A DNA stretch of 64,000 nt from Maricaulaceae bacterium EIL42A08 (lineage in GTDB: Bacteria; Pseudomonadota; Alphaproteobacteria; Caulobacterales; Maricaulaceae), in contig JAMZNZ010000003.1 of assembly GCA_024178355.1 (NCBI GenBank), positions 452,527-516,526 of the forward strand. Reading direction: 5' to 3'. Below the pieces are notes generated by a model. The model had not been told where the DNA came from and did no database searches. It saw nothing but the letters and a program-made list of their open reading frames with translations. Positions 15,590-24,615 of the stretch are shown here, piece after piece (positions within the stretch are counted from its first letter, which is position 1; every line of letters begins with the position of its first letter). Made by a program: the position numbers and the translations under genes.

Positions 15590-16549
15590 CTACCCTGCCC
15601 GCGCGATCACATCAGCAAGCGCGCTTGCGACGTCTTCGGCGTGGGCGTGGTGGGGGTTGTGGCCTTCGTCTTCGATCAGGCGCAGCTCGCCATTCTGGAC
15701 GGTGTCCACGAAGGGGGCGGAGTGGCGGTCAGTGAACACCACCGTGTCGCCGGGCGCAGCGACGACGATCACCGGCTGGGCGATCTCGTGATAGCGCCCT
15801 TCCTGCTCTTCCAGGCTGACATTCACCCGCGCCATGTCGTGGGCGTTGGCCCGCCAGGGACCAGGCTGCAGGATCAGCGGCAGGCGCACATCGTCCACAT
15901 AGCCTTCAGGCGGCTCCACCGGAGCAAAAGCACTGATCGAGCCGCTTTCCAGCGAGTTCGGGCCGACATTGGGCACCACGAGGCGCGTCATGATGGTGCC
16001 CACCACCGGCCAGCCGGTGAGGTGATTGTAAAACGCCGCATCGCCCACATGGGCGCGCAGGGCCGGGGCGATCAGCACCCCGCCTTCAATGCGATCTGGA
16101 TGATCCATCATCAGGCGTGCCGCGATGGCTCCGCCCCAGCTATGGCCGATGACGTGGGCGTCTTCGATGTCGAGCGCGGTCATCATGTCGGTGATCAGCG
16201 CGGCCTCTCGCCCAGGGTGCCAGGTGCCATCGCCCGGGCGTTCGCTCCACCCCAGACCCGGGCGGTCAATCCACAACACGCGATAGTCGGCGAGCACGTC
16301 ACCCAGTGCCAGCTTTGGCTCATGCAGATTGCCCGATGCGCCGTGCAGCACCAGCACTGTGGGTGCATCGTCTGGGCCGGTCAGCTCATAGTGGAGGCGC
16401 GTGCCATTGACCTCGATGAAGTCCCCGGTTGGCGGATAGCGCTCTGCGATGGACTGGGTGGAGGAATTACCCGACGCGCAGCCAGCCAGAATCAGCATGG
16501 CCACAAGGGCGATCGCGCCCAGGACATAGGTCATCGACAGTCTTTCCAT
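15590..16549 (-). CDS. Alpha/beta-hydrolase lipoprotein
   Basis: A 319-residue hydrolase with a lipoprotein signal (lipobox L-A-G-C, about residues 21-24), so it is probably membrane anchored. The oxyanion motif L-H-G-A-S-G lies near 69, the nucleophile elbow G-H-S-W-G-G near 135 and a C-terminal E-G-H-N-P-H-H supplies the His. It resembles epoxide-hydrolase/haloalkane-type alpha/beta hydrolases. Start and stop overlap with the upstream TPR gene as TAATG, so the two are translationally coupled. Substrate unknown. Confidence 0.85.
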   Translation of the reverse strand: MERLSMTYVLGAIALVAMLILAGCASGNSSTQSIAERYPPTGDFIEVNGTRLHYELTGPDDAPTVLVLHGASGNLHEPKLALGDVLADYRVLWIDRPGLGWSERPGDGTWHPGREAALITDMMTALDIEDAHVIGHSWGGAIAARLMMDHPDRIEGGVLIAPALRAHVGDAAFYNHLTGWPVVGTIMTRLVVPNVGPNSLESGSISAFAPVEPPEGYVDDVRLPLILQPGPWRANAHDMARVNVSLEEQEGRYHEIAQPVIVVAAPGDTVVFTDRHSAPFVDTVQNGELRLIEDEGHNPHHAHAEDVASALADVIARAG

Positions 16550-17133
16550 TAAAGCGCACGTCCGGCGAGATCGCGCTCAAGACGCGTCTTGCCCCGCCCT
16601 GCGGCGGCGTGGTGGGGGTGAAGGGCCAGCGCCTCTTCATAGGCATCAAGAGCGGCCTGGTTGGCGTCAGCGCGCTCCAGCGCCTGACCCAGCAGGGCCC
16701 AGGCATCAAAGCGGCGCGCATCCAGCGTCACCACGGTATCAAGGGCTTCCAGCGCGAACGTCCAGTCGCCGTCCTCGATGGCCAGCTCAGCCGACGCCAT
16801 CCAGCCTTCGGCATAGTCTGGCTCAAGGATGCGCAGATGGGCATAGGCGCGCTCTGCAGTCGCGTCGTCGCCCGCCTCGCGGGCTGTGGTGGCACGTTGC
16901 AGCAGTAGGTCTGCGGTGGGCCCGGCGGCCTGTCGCCACAGCGAGCGGATTTCATCGGCGATCAGGTCCGCACTGGCTGGCGTTTCAGCGGCTGCCAGCG
17001 CGGCGAGGCGTTCATCCAGACGCTCTTCCAGGTTGAGATAGGCGCGCGACTGCGGCTCGCTCACCTCTGCGCCAGGCAGGGTGATGGCGGGCGTCCCTTC
17101 AAGGAGGGCAGCAAGCGTGAACGCAATCAACAT
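16549..17133 (-). CDS. Exported TPR-repeat protein
   Basis: A 194-residue protein with a hydrophobic start (MLIAFTLAALLEGTPAI) that may be a signal peptide, followed by helical TPR-like repeats. Examples are AERAYAHLRILEPDYAEGW and ALLGQALERADANQAALDAYEEAL. It probably serves protein-protein contact in the periplasm or at the membrane. It is joined to the hydrolase lipoprotein gene by a one-base overlap. Confidence 0.75.
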   Translation of the reverse strand: MLIAFTLAALLEGTPAITLPGAEVSEPQSRAYLNLEERLDERLAALAAAETPASADLIADEIRSLWRQAAGPTADLLLQRATTAREAGDDATAERAYAHLRILEPDYAEGWMASAELAIEDGDWTFALEALDTVVTLDARRFDAWALLGQALERADANQAALDAYEEALALHPHHAAAGRGKTRLERDLAGRAL

Positions 17134-17187
17134 AATATGCAGGATAGGGCGGCGCGTCTTGCGAGCAAGTAAAGCCTGCTGTGATCG

Positions 17188-17799
17188 CTAAAGCGAAATG
17201 CCGCGTGTGGCGAGCGCGTCACGGACCTGGGCGGCATTTTCAAAGCGTTCGGCGTCAAACCCGAAGGCGCGGGCGGCGTCCACATTGTCCTGACGGTCGT
17301 CGAAGAACAGAACCTCAGACACCTCATGGGCAATGCGCTCGGCGGTAATCTCGTAGATCCGGCGATGGGGCTTCACTACGCCTTCAAGGCCGGAGACGAC
17401 AACGGCGTCAAACCGGGCGAGCGGCGGATACATGGCTTTGAGATTCGGCCATTTCTCGCCGGGAAGGTTGGTCAGGCCGTATTGCGGGATGCGTGCTAAT
17501 TCCAGCGCTTCAACAATCTCGCCCATGCCGGTCACCCAGCCGTCGAACATATCGTCCCAGCGCGTATCCCAGGCGGTAATCAGCTCGGCCTTGTCGGGGT
17601 GGGCGTCGATCAGAGGTTTACGATGCTCGGCCATGGGGATTCCCGCATCGTGGCCCACATGCCAGTCCATAGAACAAACGCCGCCGAGGAAAGCCTCGAC
17701 GGCGTTGTCTGTATCCAACATGTCGCGATAAACCCGGCGCGGATCCCAGTCGACCAGCGTGTGGCCGAAATCCCAGAGGATCGCGCGGGTGCGCGGCAT
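17188..17799 (-). CDS. HAD-superfamily hydrolase (subfamily IA type)
   Basis: A 203-residue HAD protein. Motif I is W-D-F-G-H-T-L-V-D-W-D-P near residue 9, with Gly where most phosphatases keep the second Asp, as in YihX-like members. Motif II is T-N-L, the motif III Lys is in V-V-K-P-H-R-R, and motif IV is F-F-D-D-R-Q-D-N. It is cytoplasmic with substrate unknown, possibly a sugar or nucleotide phosphate. It follows rpmJ by seven bases and may be read through from it. Confidence 0.8.
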   Translation of the reverse strand: MPRTRAILWDFGHTLVDWDPRRVYRDMLDTDNAVEAFLGGVCSMDWHVGHDAGIPMAEHRKPLIDAHPDKAELITAWDTRWDDMFDGWVTGMGEIVEALELARIPQYGLTNLPGEKWPNLKAMYPPLARFDAVVVSGLEGVVKPHRRIYEITAERIAHEVSEVLFFDDRQDNVDAARAFGFDAERFENAAQVRDALATRGISL

Positions 17800-17805
17800 G
17801 ACTGC

Positions 17806-17931
17806 CTAGCCAGCGCGGGCCTTGAAGCGCGGGTCGGTCTTGTTGATCACATAGACCTTGCCGCGGCGACGCACGACCTGACAGTCACGGTGACGGTTCT
17901 TCAGAGAACGAAGAGAGCTACGAACTTTCAT
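17806..17931 (-). CDS. rpmJ: Ribosomal protein bL36
   Basis: A 41-residue ORF beginning [18 protein letters not shown] and ending [13 protein letters not shown]. This is the bL36 form of alphaproteobacteria (the C-minus type, without the four zinc ligands). It is a component of the large ribosomal subunit. A hairpin with a T tract on the same strand lies just upstream of the start, inside the expected leader. Confidence 0.95.
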   Translation of the reverse strand: MKVRSSLRSLKNRHRDCQVVRRRGKVYVINKTDPRFKARAG

Positions 17932-17956
17932 GGTCGTGACCTTTGTATTCACATAC

Positions 17957-17977
17957 AAAAAGCCCGCCGCAGCGGGC
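17957..17977 (-). terminator. Terminator-like hairpin in the rpmJ leader
   Basis: A 6-bp GCCCGC / GCGGGC stem (17962-17967 with 17972-17977, four-base loop) is followed on the minus strand by TTTTTGT. It ends about 25 bases upstream of the rpmJ ATG. No minus-strand gene exists upstream that it could end, so it may attenuate rpmJ transcription. Confidence 0.55.
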
Positions 17978-18134
17978 CTCGAAACTTTTGGAGCGCGGGA
18001 GTTACCCTACCTGAGCGGTCCAAGTCAACCGGATTGATGCCAAAACGCACTGCAGTTGCAGGCCGATTTGGCTCGCGCCGGGCCAGCAGCTCGGGTTAGG
18101 CTCCTCTACAGCTGGGGCCAAGAGGGAATATAGC

Positions 18135-19367
18135 ATGATCGCGCGCATCGTTCGATTTGTCAGCTTTGCCATCGCTTTACCGGTCTTTGCCGCCGCAACC
18201 GCACTGGCGCAGGACGTCTCAGACGAAGACGCCGCCAGCTTTGAAGTCTGGCGCAGCGGATTTGAAGCGCGCCTGGTGGAACGCGGCGTCGATGAAACGA
18301 TTGCAGCGTCCATGATGGAGGGGCTGGAGCTTGATCCGCGAATCCTTGAGCGTGATTCCAGCCAGCCTGAATTCGTACGTCCGATCTGGGTGTACTTGAA
18401 TGGAGCGGCCTCTGATGCCCGCGTCGCCAATGGTCGCCGGGCTCAGGAGAACCACGCCGAAGCCCTGATCGCGGTGGAGGGGCAGTTTGATGTCGACACC
18501 GATATCCTGACTGCCATCTGGGGTCTGGAGAGCGCCTATGGCGAGATCATGGGCAATTTCGATCTTGTGCGCTCACTGTCGACCCTGGCCTGGGATGGTC
18601 GCCGCCGCAGCTTTGCTGAAAGCCAGCTCTTTGCGGTCGCCGAGATGCTGACCCAAGGCTATGCGCGCCGCGATGACCTTCTGGGCAGCTGGGCCGGGGC
18701 CATGGGCCAGACCCAGTTCATCCCCACCACCTATATGGCCCGCGCTGTCGACGTGGATGGCGATGGCCGCCGCGACATCTGGCAGAGCGAAGCCGACGCG
18801 CTGGGCTCAGCGGCTAACCTTCTGACCATGGCCGGTTGGGAAGCCGAAGCGCCCGTCGTCTATGAGGTGTCTTTGCCGCATGACTTTGACTATGGCGACT
18901 GGAACTCGCGCCGCCGTCGAGCTGTGAGCGCCTGGGCGCTGGACGGGCTGCAGCTGGCCGATGGCGAATGGCTGGCCGAAGACATGTATCGCTCCGGCCG
19001 TCTGTTGATTCCGGCGGGCAGTGGTGGCCCGGCCTTCCTTGCCTTTGGCAATTTCGATGCGCTGATGGAGTATAATAACTCCACCGCCTATGCCTTGGGC
19101 GTGGCCTATCTGGCCCAGCGCATCGATGGCGATGTTGATCTGCCCGATGGCTGGCCGGAAGGCGATGTGCCGCTAACTCGTACCCAGGCCCGCGAACTGC
19201 AAACCGCGCTGACCGAGCTTGGTTATGACACGCAAGGCATCGACGGCCGCATCGGCCCCAACTCCCGCGCCGCACTCAGAGCTTTCCAGGCCGACAACGG
19301 CATGACGCCCGACGGCTATGCCGGGCGACGGGCCTATGATGCGGTGATGGCGGCGGGTGAGGGTTAA
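18135..19367 (+). CDS. Lytic murein transglycosylase, MltB type, with peptidoglycan-binding domain
   Basis: A 410-residue periplasmic enzyme that cuts peptidoglycan glycan strands. The Sec signal ends near A-T-A-L-A-Q. The SLT_2/MltB catalytic domain (~35-330) carries the catalytic Glu in G-L-E-S-A-Y-G-E and the conserved G-A-M-G-Q-T-Q-F-I-P-T. A C-terminal PG_binding_1 domain (~340-405) reads L-Q-T-A-L-T-E-L-G-Y ... I-G-P-N-S-R-A-A-L-R-A-F-Q. The stop codon overlaps that of the convergent MFS gene by four bases. Confidence 0.93.
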   Translation: MIARIVRFVSFAIALPVFAAATALAQDVSDEDAASFEVWRSGFEARLVERGVDETIAASMMEGLELDPRILERDSSQPEFVRPIWVYLNGAASDARVANGRRAQENHAEALIAVEGQFDVDTDILTAIWGLESAYGEIMGNFDLVRSLSTLAWDGRRRSFAESQLFAVAEMLTQGYARRDDLLGSWAGAMGQTQFIPTTYMARAVDVDGDGRRDIWQSEADALGSAANLLTMAGWEAEAPVVYEVSLPHDFDYGDWNSRRRRAVSAWALDGLQLADGEWLAEDMYRSGRLLIPAGSGGPAFLAFGNFDALMEYNNSTAYALGVAYLAQRIDGDVDLPDGWPEGDVPLTRTQARELQTALTELGYDTQGIDGRIGPNSRAALRAFQADNGMTPDGYAGRRAYDAVMAAGEG

Positions 19368-20653
19368 ACCGGACCCGGCTTATCGTCTTCGCGCTCCAGT
19401 GCTTTGGATGCTGCGGCCCTTACCCGAGGGTGGAGGAGGGCGAGCACCAGGCCCAGCACCGCGAGGATGCCGTTCAGAACGAAGGGCGCTTCGGGTGCCA
19501 GCGTCTGGTAGAGCCACAGGCCGGTTACCGGCGCGACCATGAAGCCTACGCCCGCCGTAGCGGTGGTCAGGCCCGCAGCTCGGCCCTGTTCTTCGGGGTT
19601 CACCGCGATGGAGGCCCCGCCGGTAAAGCCGGAGCGGGCCAGGCCAAAGCCGAAGCTGTTCATCATCAGGCCAAAGACGAGGGCGGCATAGTTGGGGGCC
19701 AGCACCAGCTCGATATTGCCCAGCACCACCATCACGGCACCCATCATCATCAGGACGCGCGGGCTGGTCTTCAGCGCCGGGATCACGACCAGCTGGGCAA
19801 AGATGAGCGCGGCAGCACCCGCTGTCAGAGCGACACCGGCCAACTGCAGGCCCTCCTGCGGCGTGGCGTTGAGCCGGTCCATGATGAAGAAGGATGTCGC
19901 CTGCAGGCTGGACGCCTGGGTCAGCCATAACAGGCAGCCATAGATCACGAAGGCGGTCAGGCGCGGATCGGCGGCAAACTTGAACTGGACGAAGGGATTG
20001 ATGGGGCGGCCCTGGCGTTTTGGCGGTGTGCGTTCGGGAAGGAATGCACGGATTGCGACAGCCCCTGACGCCACCAGTGCGGACACTGCAAACATGAAGC
20101 CGGCAATACCGATTCGCTCCACAAAGGCGGCCGCCAGCGCCGGGCCAATCACAGAGCCCAGACCAAAGGCAGCCGTCAAAGCGGCGAGCGCTTCGGTGCG
20201 GTCCCTCGGGTCGGTGCGGTCGGCGATATAGGCCTGTGCGCTAGGGCCAGTGGCTGAGCCGAGCCCGCCAAACAGGCAGCGCGACAGCGCCATGGCAAAG
20301 ATGGCCGCCAGCGGTGGCAAAAGCCCTGACTGCCCGGCCCATGCGCCTATCCCGAATACAAAGGTGGAGAAGGCAAAAGAGGACAGGCCGAAGACAATGA
20401 GAGGACGCCGACCATAGCGGTCCGACAGCGCGCCCCACACCGGGCTCATGGTGAGAAAGAGCAGGGCGGACACTGTATAGATTGCGCCGACCCAGACCTC
20501 GGCGACCTCCAGCTCTCTCGCCAGCGGCGGCAGGATAGCAAACAGCATCGAATTGCCGATGGCCGTGGCCATCAGGCACACAAATAACAGCCGGAACGCG
20601 CGGCGGCGGACCTCGGGGCTGGACGGGTTTTGCGGATCAAAGGGCGCGGTCAT
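19364..20653 (-). CDS. MFS transporter, TetA/multidrug-like
   Basis: A 429-residue membrane protein with about 12 helices. The loop 2-3 motif G-A-L-S-D-R-Y-G-R-R-P (~78-88) is the MFS motif A typical of drug/proton antiporters, and G-S-V-I-G-P-A-L resembles motif C. Such proteins export drugs or metabolites with proton uptake. No substrate clue comes from the neighbours. It is divergent from the DUF305 gene. Confidence 0.88.
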   Translation of the reverse strand: MTAPFDPQNPSSPEVRRRAFRLLFVCLMATAIGNSMLFAILPPLARELEVAEVWVGAIYTVSALLFLTMSPVWGALSDRYGRRPLIVFGLSSFAFSTFVFGIGAWAGQSGLLPPLAAIFAMALSRCLFGGLGSATGPSAQAYIADRTDPRDRTEALAALTAAFGLGSVIGPALAAAFVERIGIAGFMFAVSALVASGAVAIRAFLPERTPPKRQGRPINPFVQFKFAADPRLTAFVIYGCLLWLTQASSLQATSFFIMDRLNATPQEGLQLAGVALTAGAAALIFAQLVVIPALKTSPRVLMMMGAVMVVLGNIELVLAPNYAALVFGLMMNSFGFGLARSGFTGGASIAVNPEEQGRAAGLTTATAGVGFMVAPVTGLWLYQTLAPEAPFVLNGILAVLGLVLALLHPRVRAAASKALEREDDKPGPV

Positions 20654-20823
20654 GTTGGCGTTGAGATACGCCGATCAGCTGCAAGCGTCCAATCTTCAAT
20701 CTGCCATCGGGCTGTCTTGATGACGTAAATGTAATCGCCTTGCGCAGGTCACCAGCTTTGCGAGATATGATTGGCGCGCTAATCTTGCGCCCAGATAAAT
20801 CTCGCAAAGACGAGGGGGAAGTC

Positions 20824-21630
20824 ATGAAAACCGTTGTGACAGCGCTGGCTCTGGCTAGCCTGGGGGGGGCGATCAGCTGGGCGGCAAGCCCGCCCATCGT
20901 CAATCCAGGTGCGCCTGGGGCTCCATCGCGAACGATTTCGGCTGAAGAATCGCTGGCGCTCAGCGCGACGCAGCACACTGAGGCCGACGTGCAGTTCATG
21001 CAGCACATGATCGTGCACCATAACCAGGCCGTTCAGATGGGCTCGCTCATCGAAGAGCGGACCGATAATCGCTCCGTACGCCTGATCGGTCAGCGCATTT
21101 CCTTAAGCCAGCAGTCTGAAATGGACATGATGACGACCTGGCTGATGGTGCGCGGCGAAGAGGTGGCCGACGAGCACCTGGGCCACGACATGCACGCGAT
21201 GCACGGTGATCATTCCGGGCATGGCGATCATTCTGCGCATGCTGATCACTCGGATCATTCCATGCACAATGACCATTCCGAGCACGCCGATCATTCTGAC
21301 CATGAGGGCCATGACATGGCCGAAATGGACGAGGTTGATCCGCGCGAAATTCCGCTGATGCCGGGCATGCTGTCTGAAGCCCAGATGGAGCGGCTTGAAG
21401 CGGCTGAAGGCGCTGAATTCGACCGCCTATTCCTGGAAGGCATGATCGTCCACCACCAGGGGGCCATCGATATGGTCGAGAGCCTGATGTCCAATCCCGG
21501 TTCGGGCGAAGACCCACAACTGTCTGAATTTCTGTCCCACGTCGTGGCCGATCAGTCGGCTGAAATCCTGCGCATGCGCAATCTTCTGTCCGCCATGGAC
21601 GAAGAGCACGCACACGCCGGTCATCACTAG
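20824..21630 (+). CDS. Exported tandem DUF305 protein with His/Asp-rich linker
   Basis: A 268-residue protein. A signal-like N terminus (MKTVVTALALASLGGAISWA) leads to two DUF305-type halves. The first has D-V-Q-F-M-Q-H-M-I-V-H-H-N-Q-A (~55-70) and the second has F-L-E-G-M-I-V-H-H-Q-G-A (~200-212). Between them lie about 50 residues of repeated H-S-D/H-A-D/D-H units. DUF305 proteins are ferritin-like four-helix bundles often linked to copper handling, so metal binding is likely but unproven. The start at 20824 has a GGGGGAA ribosome site. The LVIVD gene follows 14 bases later. Confidence 0.85.
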   Translation: MKTVVTALALASLGGAISWAASPPIVNPGAPGAPSRTISAEESLALSATQHTEADVQFMQHMIVHHNQAVQMGSLIEERTDNRSVRLIGQRISLSQQSEMDMMTTWLMVRGEEVADEHLGHDMHAMHGDHSGHGDHSAHADHSDHSMHNDHSEHADHSDHEGHDMAEMDEVDPREIPLMPGMLSEAQMERLEAAEGAEFDRLFLEGMIVHHQGAIDMVESLMSNPGSGEDPQLSEFLSHVVADQSAEILRMRNLLSAMDEEHAHAGHH

Positions 21631-21644
21631 GAGGCTGTAACGCC

Positions 21645-23480
21645 ATGAAAACCCGTATCCGTCATCTCCCGATTTTCGCGCTGGGCTGTGCAGCCCTGCT
21701 CGCCAGCACGGCCACGGCTCAGCAGGTCATCGAACCTGATGAACGCACCGAGCTCGGCGCTGGCTTCCTTGATCCCGAAACCGCCGCCTGGAATATGGAG
21801 CGCACAGCCAACATCGCGCCGCCGGAAGGCTTTTTGAACAACGAAGCCATCTTCCGCCCGGCGGCCTTCATGGAAGCCATGCGCGCGGCGCGCGCTGCGG
21901 CTGAAGCCGGTGAAGAGCCGCCAGCCGGTCCGGCTTTCTCGCCGCTTGCGCTGGCTTCGACCGATTTCGCCTTTGATGGCGACCGGATTTACATGGGCAA
22001 TTACCATGGTTTCCTGACCTATGACGTGTCCTCTGGCGAGCCGGAGCACATCGGCACGGTGGTCTGCCCGGGCGGTCAGAATGACGTGTCTGTCTTTGGC
22101 TATCTTCTGTTCATGTCGGTGGAATCCAACCGCGCGCGCATCGACTGCGGCCCGGGCGGTGTTGAAGGCGAAGTCAGCTCTGAGCGCTTCCGCGGCATCC
22201 GCATCTTCGACATTTCCGACATCTCCAACCCGGTTCAGGTCGGTGCTGTCCAGACCTGCCGGGGTTCGCACACCCACACGATTGTGCCCGATCCGTCCGA
22301 TGAAGGCGTGATCTATATCTATAACTCCGGCACGTCCGGCGTTCGCCCGACCGAGGAGCTGGAGATCTGCACGGGGGGGCAGCCCGAAGAGAACGAAGAG
22401 ACCGCGCTCTACTCCATCGACGTGATCAAGGTGCCGCTGGCCGCGCCTGAGCTGTCGGCGATTGTAAACCGACCGCGCATCTTTGGTGACACTGACACCG
22501 GCTCCATCGCCGCGCTTTGGCGCGGTGGCCGGGCTGGTGTTGCGTCTCAGCGCACCGCCCAGACCAACCAGTGCCACGATATCACGGTCTATCCTGAATA
22601 CGGCCTGGCCGCCGGTGCCTGCTCGGGCAATGGCATTCTTCTGGACATTTCCGATCCGGAAAACCCGACCCGCATGGACGACATCTTTGATCCGGACATG
22701 GCCTACTGGCACTCGGCCAACTTCTCCAACGATGCGTCCAAGCTGATCTTCACCGACGAGTGGGGCGGCGGTGTTGGCGCACGGTGTACCGCTGACAGCC
22801 CGTCAAATTGGGGTGCCAACATCATCACCACGCTGGAAGACGGTGAGATCAACGGTCAGGCTTACTTCAAGCTGCCAACCGTCCAGAACGAGACCGAAAA
22901 CTGCGTGGCCCACAATGGCTCGCTGGTTCCGGTCCCGGGCCGTGATATCCTTGCTCAGTCCTGGTACCAGGGCGGCTTGTCCCTGATGGACTTCACCGAC
23001 CCGCAAAACCCGTTCGAAATCGCCTATTTCGACCAGGGCCCGGTTGATGGTGAAACGCTGGGCGTGGCCGGTTACTGGTCGGCCTACTGGCACAATGGCT
23101 ATATCTACGCCTCTGACATCGCCCGCGGCTTCCAGCAGTTCCGCCTGCTGCCGTCCGAGCATCTGTCTGAAGCCGAGATTGCCGCCGCCGAGCAGGTGAT
23201 GTGGGGACTTAACAACCCGCAGACCCAGCAGAAGATCGAGTGGGAAGACACCCCGGCGGTGGCCCAGGCCTATCTCGATCAGCTGCAGCGCGGTGACGCC
23301 ATCGATGCAGATCTGGCCGAGCGCATCAGCTCTGAAATCGAGCGCTGGGATGGTGGCCGTCCGCGCGGTCGCACGATGCGCCGTCTTGCCGGCGATCTGA
23401 CCGAGGCAGCTGGCGAGGCCGAAGGCGCACACGCTGAGCGCATGACGGCGCTGGCCGGCGTGCTGGAGCGTGCCGCCTAA
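21645..23480 (+). CDS. Exported LVIVD-repeat beta-propeller protein
   Basis: A 611-residue protein with a Sec signal ending A-T-A-Q-Q. The body has repeated strands of the LVIVD type (G-I-R-I-F-D-I-S-D-I-S-N-P-V-Q-V; G-I-L-L-D-I-S-D-P-E-N-P-T; L-S-L-M-D-F-T-D-P-Q-N-P), giving a likely beta-propeller. A helical C-terminal tail (~540-611) follows. Several Cys residues could form disulfides. It is cotranscribed with the His-rich DUF305 gene, and a terminator follows. Its role is unknown. Confidence 0.85.
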   Translation: MKTRIRHLPIFALGCAALLASTATAQQVIEPDERTELGAGFLDPETAAWNMERTANIAPPEGFLNNEAIFRPAAFMEAMRAARAAAEAGEEPPAGPAFSPLALASTDFAFDGDRIYMGNYHGFLTYDVSSGEPEHIGTVVCPGGQNDVSVFGYLLFMSVESNRARIDCGPGGVEGEVSSERFRGIRIFDISDISNPVQVGAVQTCRGSHTHTIVPDPSDEGVIYIYNSGTSGVRPTEELEICTGGQPEENEETALYSIDVIKVPLAAPELSAIVNRPRIFGDTDTGSIAALWRGGRAGVASQRTAQTNQCHDITVYPEYGLAAGACSGNGILLDISDPENPTRMDDIFDPDMAYWHSANFSNDASKLIFTDEWGGGVGARCTADSPSNWGANIITTLEDGEINGQAYFKLPTVQNETENCVAHNGSLVPVPGRDILAQSWYQGGLSLMDFTDPQNPFEIAYFDQGPVDGETLGVAGYWSAYWHNGYIYASDIARGFQQFRLLPSEHLSEAEIAAAEQVMWGLNNPQTQQKIEWEDTPAVAQAYLDQLQRGDAIDADLAERISSEIERWDGGRPRGRTMRRLAGDLTEAAGEAEGAHAERMTALAGVLERAA

Positions 23481-23506
23481 GCGCATCTGCCAGACGTAAA
23501 AAGAAA

Positions 23507-23534
23507 AGCCCTCGGCGTTGTCCGGGGGCTTTTT
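23507..23534 (+). terminator. Intrinsic terminator after the DUF305-LVIVD unit
   Basis: The stem AGCCCTCGG (23507-23515) pairs, with one mismatch, with CCGGGGGCT (23522-23530) and is followed by TTTT. It lies 26 bases past the stop. Confidence 0.75.
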
Positions 23535-23560
23535 GTTAGTGTGCCGGTCACTTTTAACGC

Positions 23561-23616
23561 ACCCCCTCACCTTAGCTCTCCCCCTTGTTCAAGGGGGAGA
23601 GGGGGCATCCACGCTG
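23561..23616. repeat. Palindromic repeat, second copy of the 13.4-kb family
   Basis: The core CTCTCCCCCTTGTTC / AAGGGGGAGAG is a near-perfect palindrome, flanked by CCCCCTCACCTTA and GCATCCACGCTG. It matches 13389-13442 in inverse orientation along its full length with only a few differences. It is non-coding. Confidence 0.8.
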
Positions 23617-23727
23617 CGTTTGAATTTTGAGCGTCAACACAGCCCCGCCACCCGGCTCGCCTTAAACGCGTCAGCGCACAACTCCCGCCTGCTTGCTTGA
23701 ACCGGCAAGCCCCCTAGCTTGCCGCTC

Positions 23728-24615
23728 ATGGAATCAGTCTTCGCTCAGGTCATCCTGCCGCTGGCACTCGCCTTCATCATGCTGACGCTGGGCGTTGGCC
23801 TGACGCCCGGTGACTTCCGCCGCATCTTTGTCCAGCCCAAGGCCTTTCTGGCCGGGGCTTTCCTGCAGTTCATTTCGTTGCCCCTGCTGGCGATCCTGCT
23901 GGTGGCGTTTCTGCCTGCACCGCCGGTGTTGAAGGTGGGCATCGTGCTGCTGGCGGCGTGTCCGGGCGGGACGACGTCCAACCTGCTCACCCATATGGCG
24001 CGCGGGGATGTGGCGCTGTCGATCTCGCTGACGGGGCTGACAAGCTTGTTGTCAGTGGTCACCGTGCCGATCGTGCTGACGATCGCCCTGTCGCTCTTCA
24101 TGGGTCCCGACGCGCCTGAAGTGGGGCTCGTCACCACCGGGGCCATGATCTTTGCGCTCACCGTCATTCCGGTGGGGCTCGGCATGGGACTGCGCGCTGT
24201 CGCCCCCAAAGTGGCGATGGCGCTGGAGAAGCACTCGCGCTGGCTTTCCGCGGCGGTCTTCGTGGCGGTAGTGGCACTGACGGTCATGGCTGATGGTCTT
24301 GCGGAAACCGCGCGCCGCTTTGCCGAGGCCGGGATTTACGCGCTGGCGTTGAACCTGGCGGCGATGGTGGTGGCGTTTGCTGTCTCCAGCCTGCTGGCGC
24401 TGAAGATGAAACAACGCATCGCCCTGACGCTGGAGTGCGGACTTCAGAACGCGACGCTCGCCATCGTGGTGGCGGGCGCGATGCTGGGCGATATCCACTA
24501 TGCCACCGCAGCCGCCGTCTACGGCCTGATGATGTTTGCCACAGCCGGGGTTTTCATCCTGTGGGCCCGCCGCTGGTCAGCCGCGGCCAGCCGTGCGCGG
24601 CGTATGTCCGCCTAA
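23728..24615 (+). CDS. BASS-family sodium-dependent transporter
   Basis: A 295-residue protein with about ten hydrophobic helices, of the bile acid:sodium symporter family. Conserved blocks include L-G-V-G-L-T-P-G-D-F near the N terminus, A-C-P-G-G-T-T-S-N-L-L-T (~78-89), which is the ion-binding crossing region, and E-C-G-L-Q-N-A-T-L-A (~238-247). Bacterial members import organic anions with sodium; the substrate is unknown. The start is set at the ATG at 23728. Its stop overlaps the convergent rluD stop (CTAA). Confidence 0.88.
   Translation: MESVFAQVILPLALAFIMLTLGVGLTPGDFRRIFVQPKAFLAGAFLQFISLPLLAILLVAFLPAPPVLKVGIVLLAACPGGTTSNLLTHMARGDVALSISLTGLTSLLSVVTVPIVLTIALSLFMGPDAPEVGLVTTGAMIFALTVIPVGLGMGLRAVAPKVAMALEKHSRWLSAAVFVAVVALTVMADGLAETARRFAEAGIYALALNLAAMVVAFAVSSLLALKMKQRIALTLECGLQNATLAIVVAGAMLGDIHYATAAAVYGLMMFATAGVFILWARRWSAAASRARRMSA

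Noticed and set aside
15191-16552. A 453-residue plus-strand open frame across GapR and the lipoprotein hydrolase
   Set aside because: Both minus-strand genes show strong family motifs; this frame is His/Gly/Arg-rich shadow sequence.
21627-22712. A 361-residue minus-strand frame inside the LVIVD gene
   Set aside because: The plus-strand product has a signal peptide and repeated motifs; the opposite frame has none.
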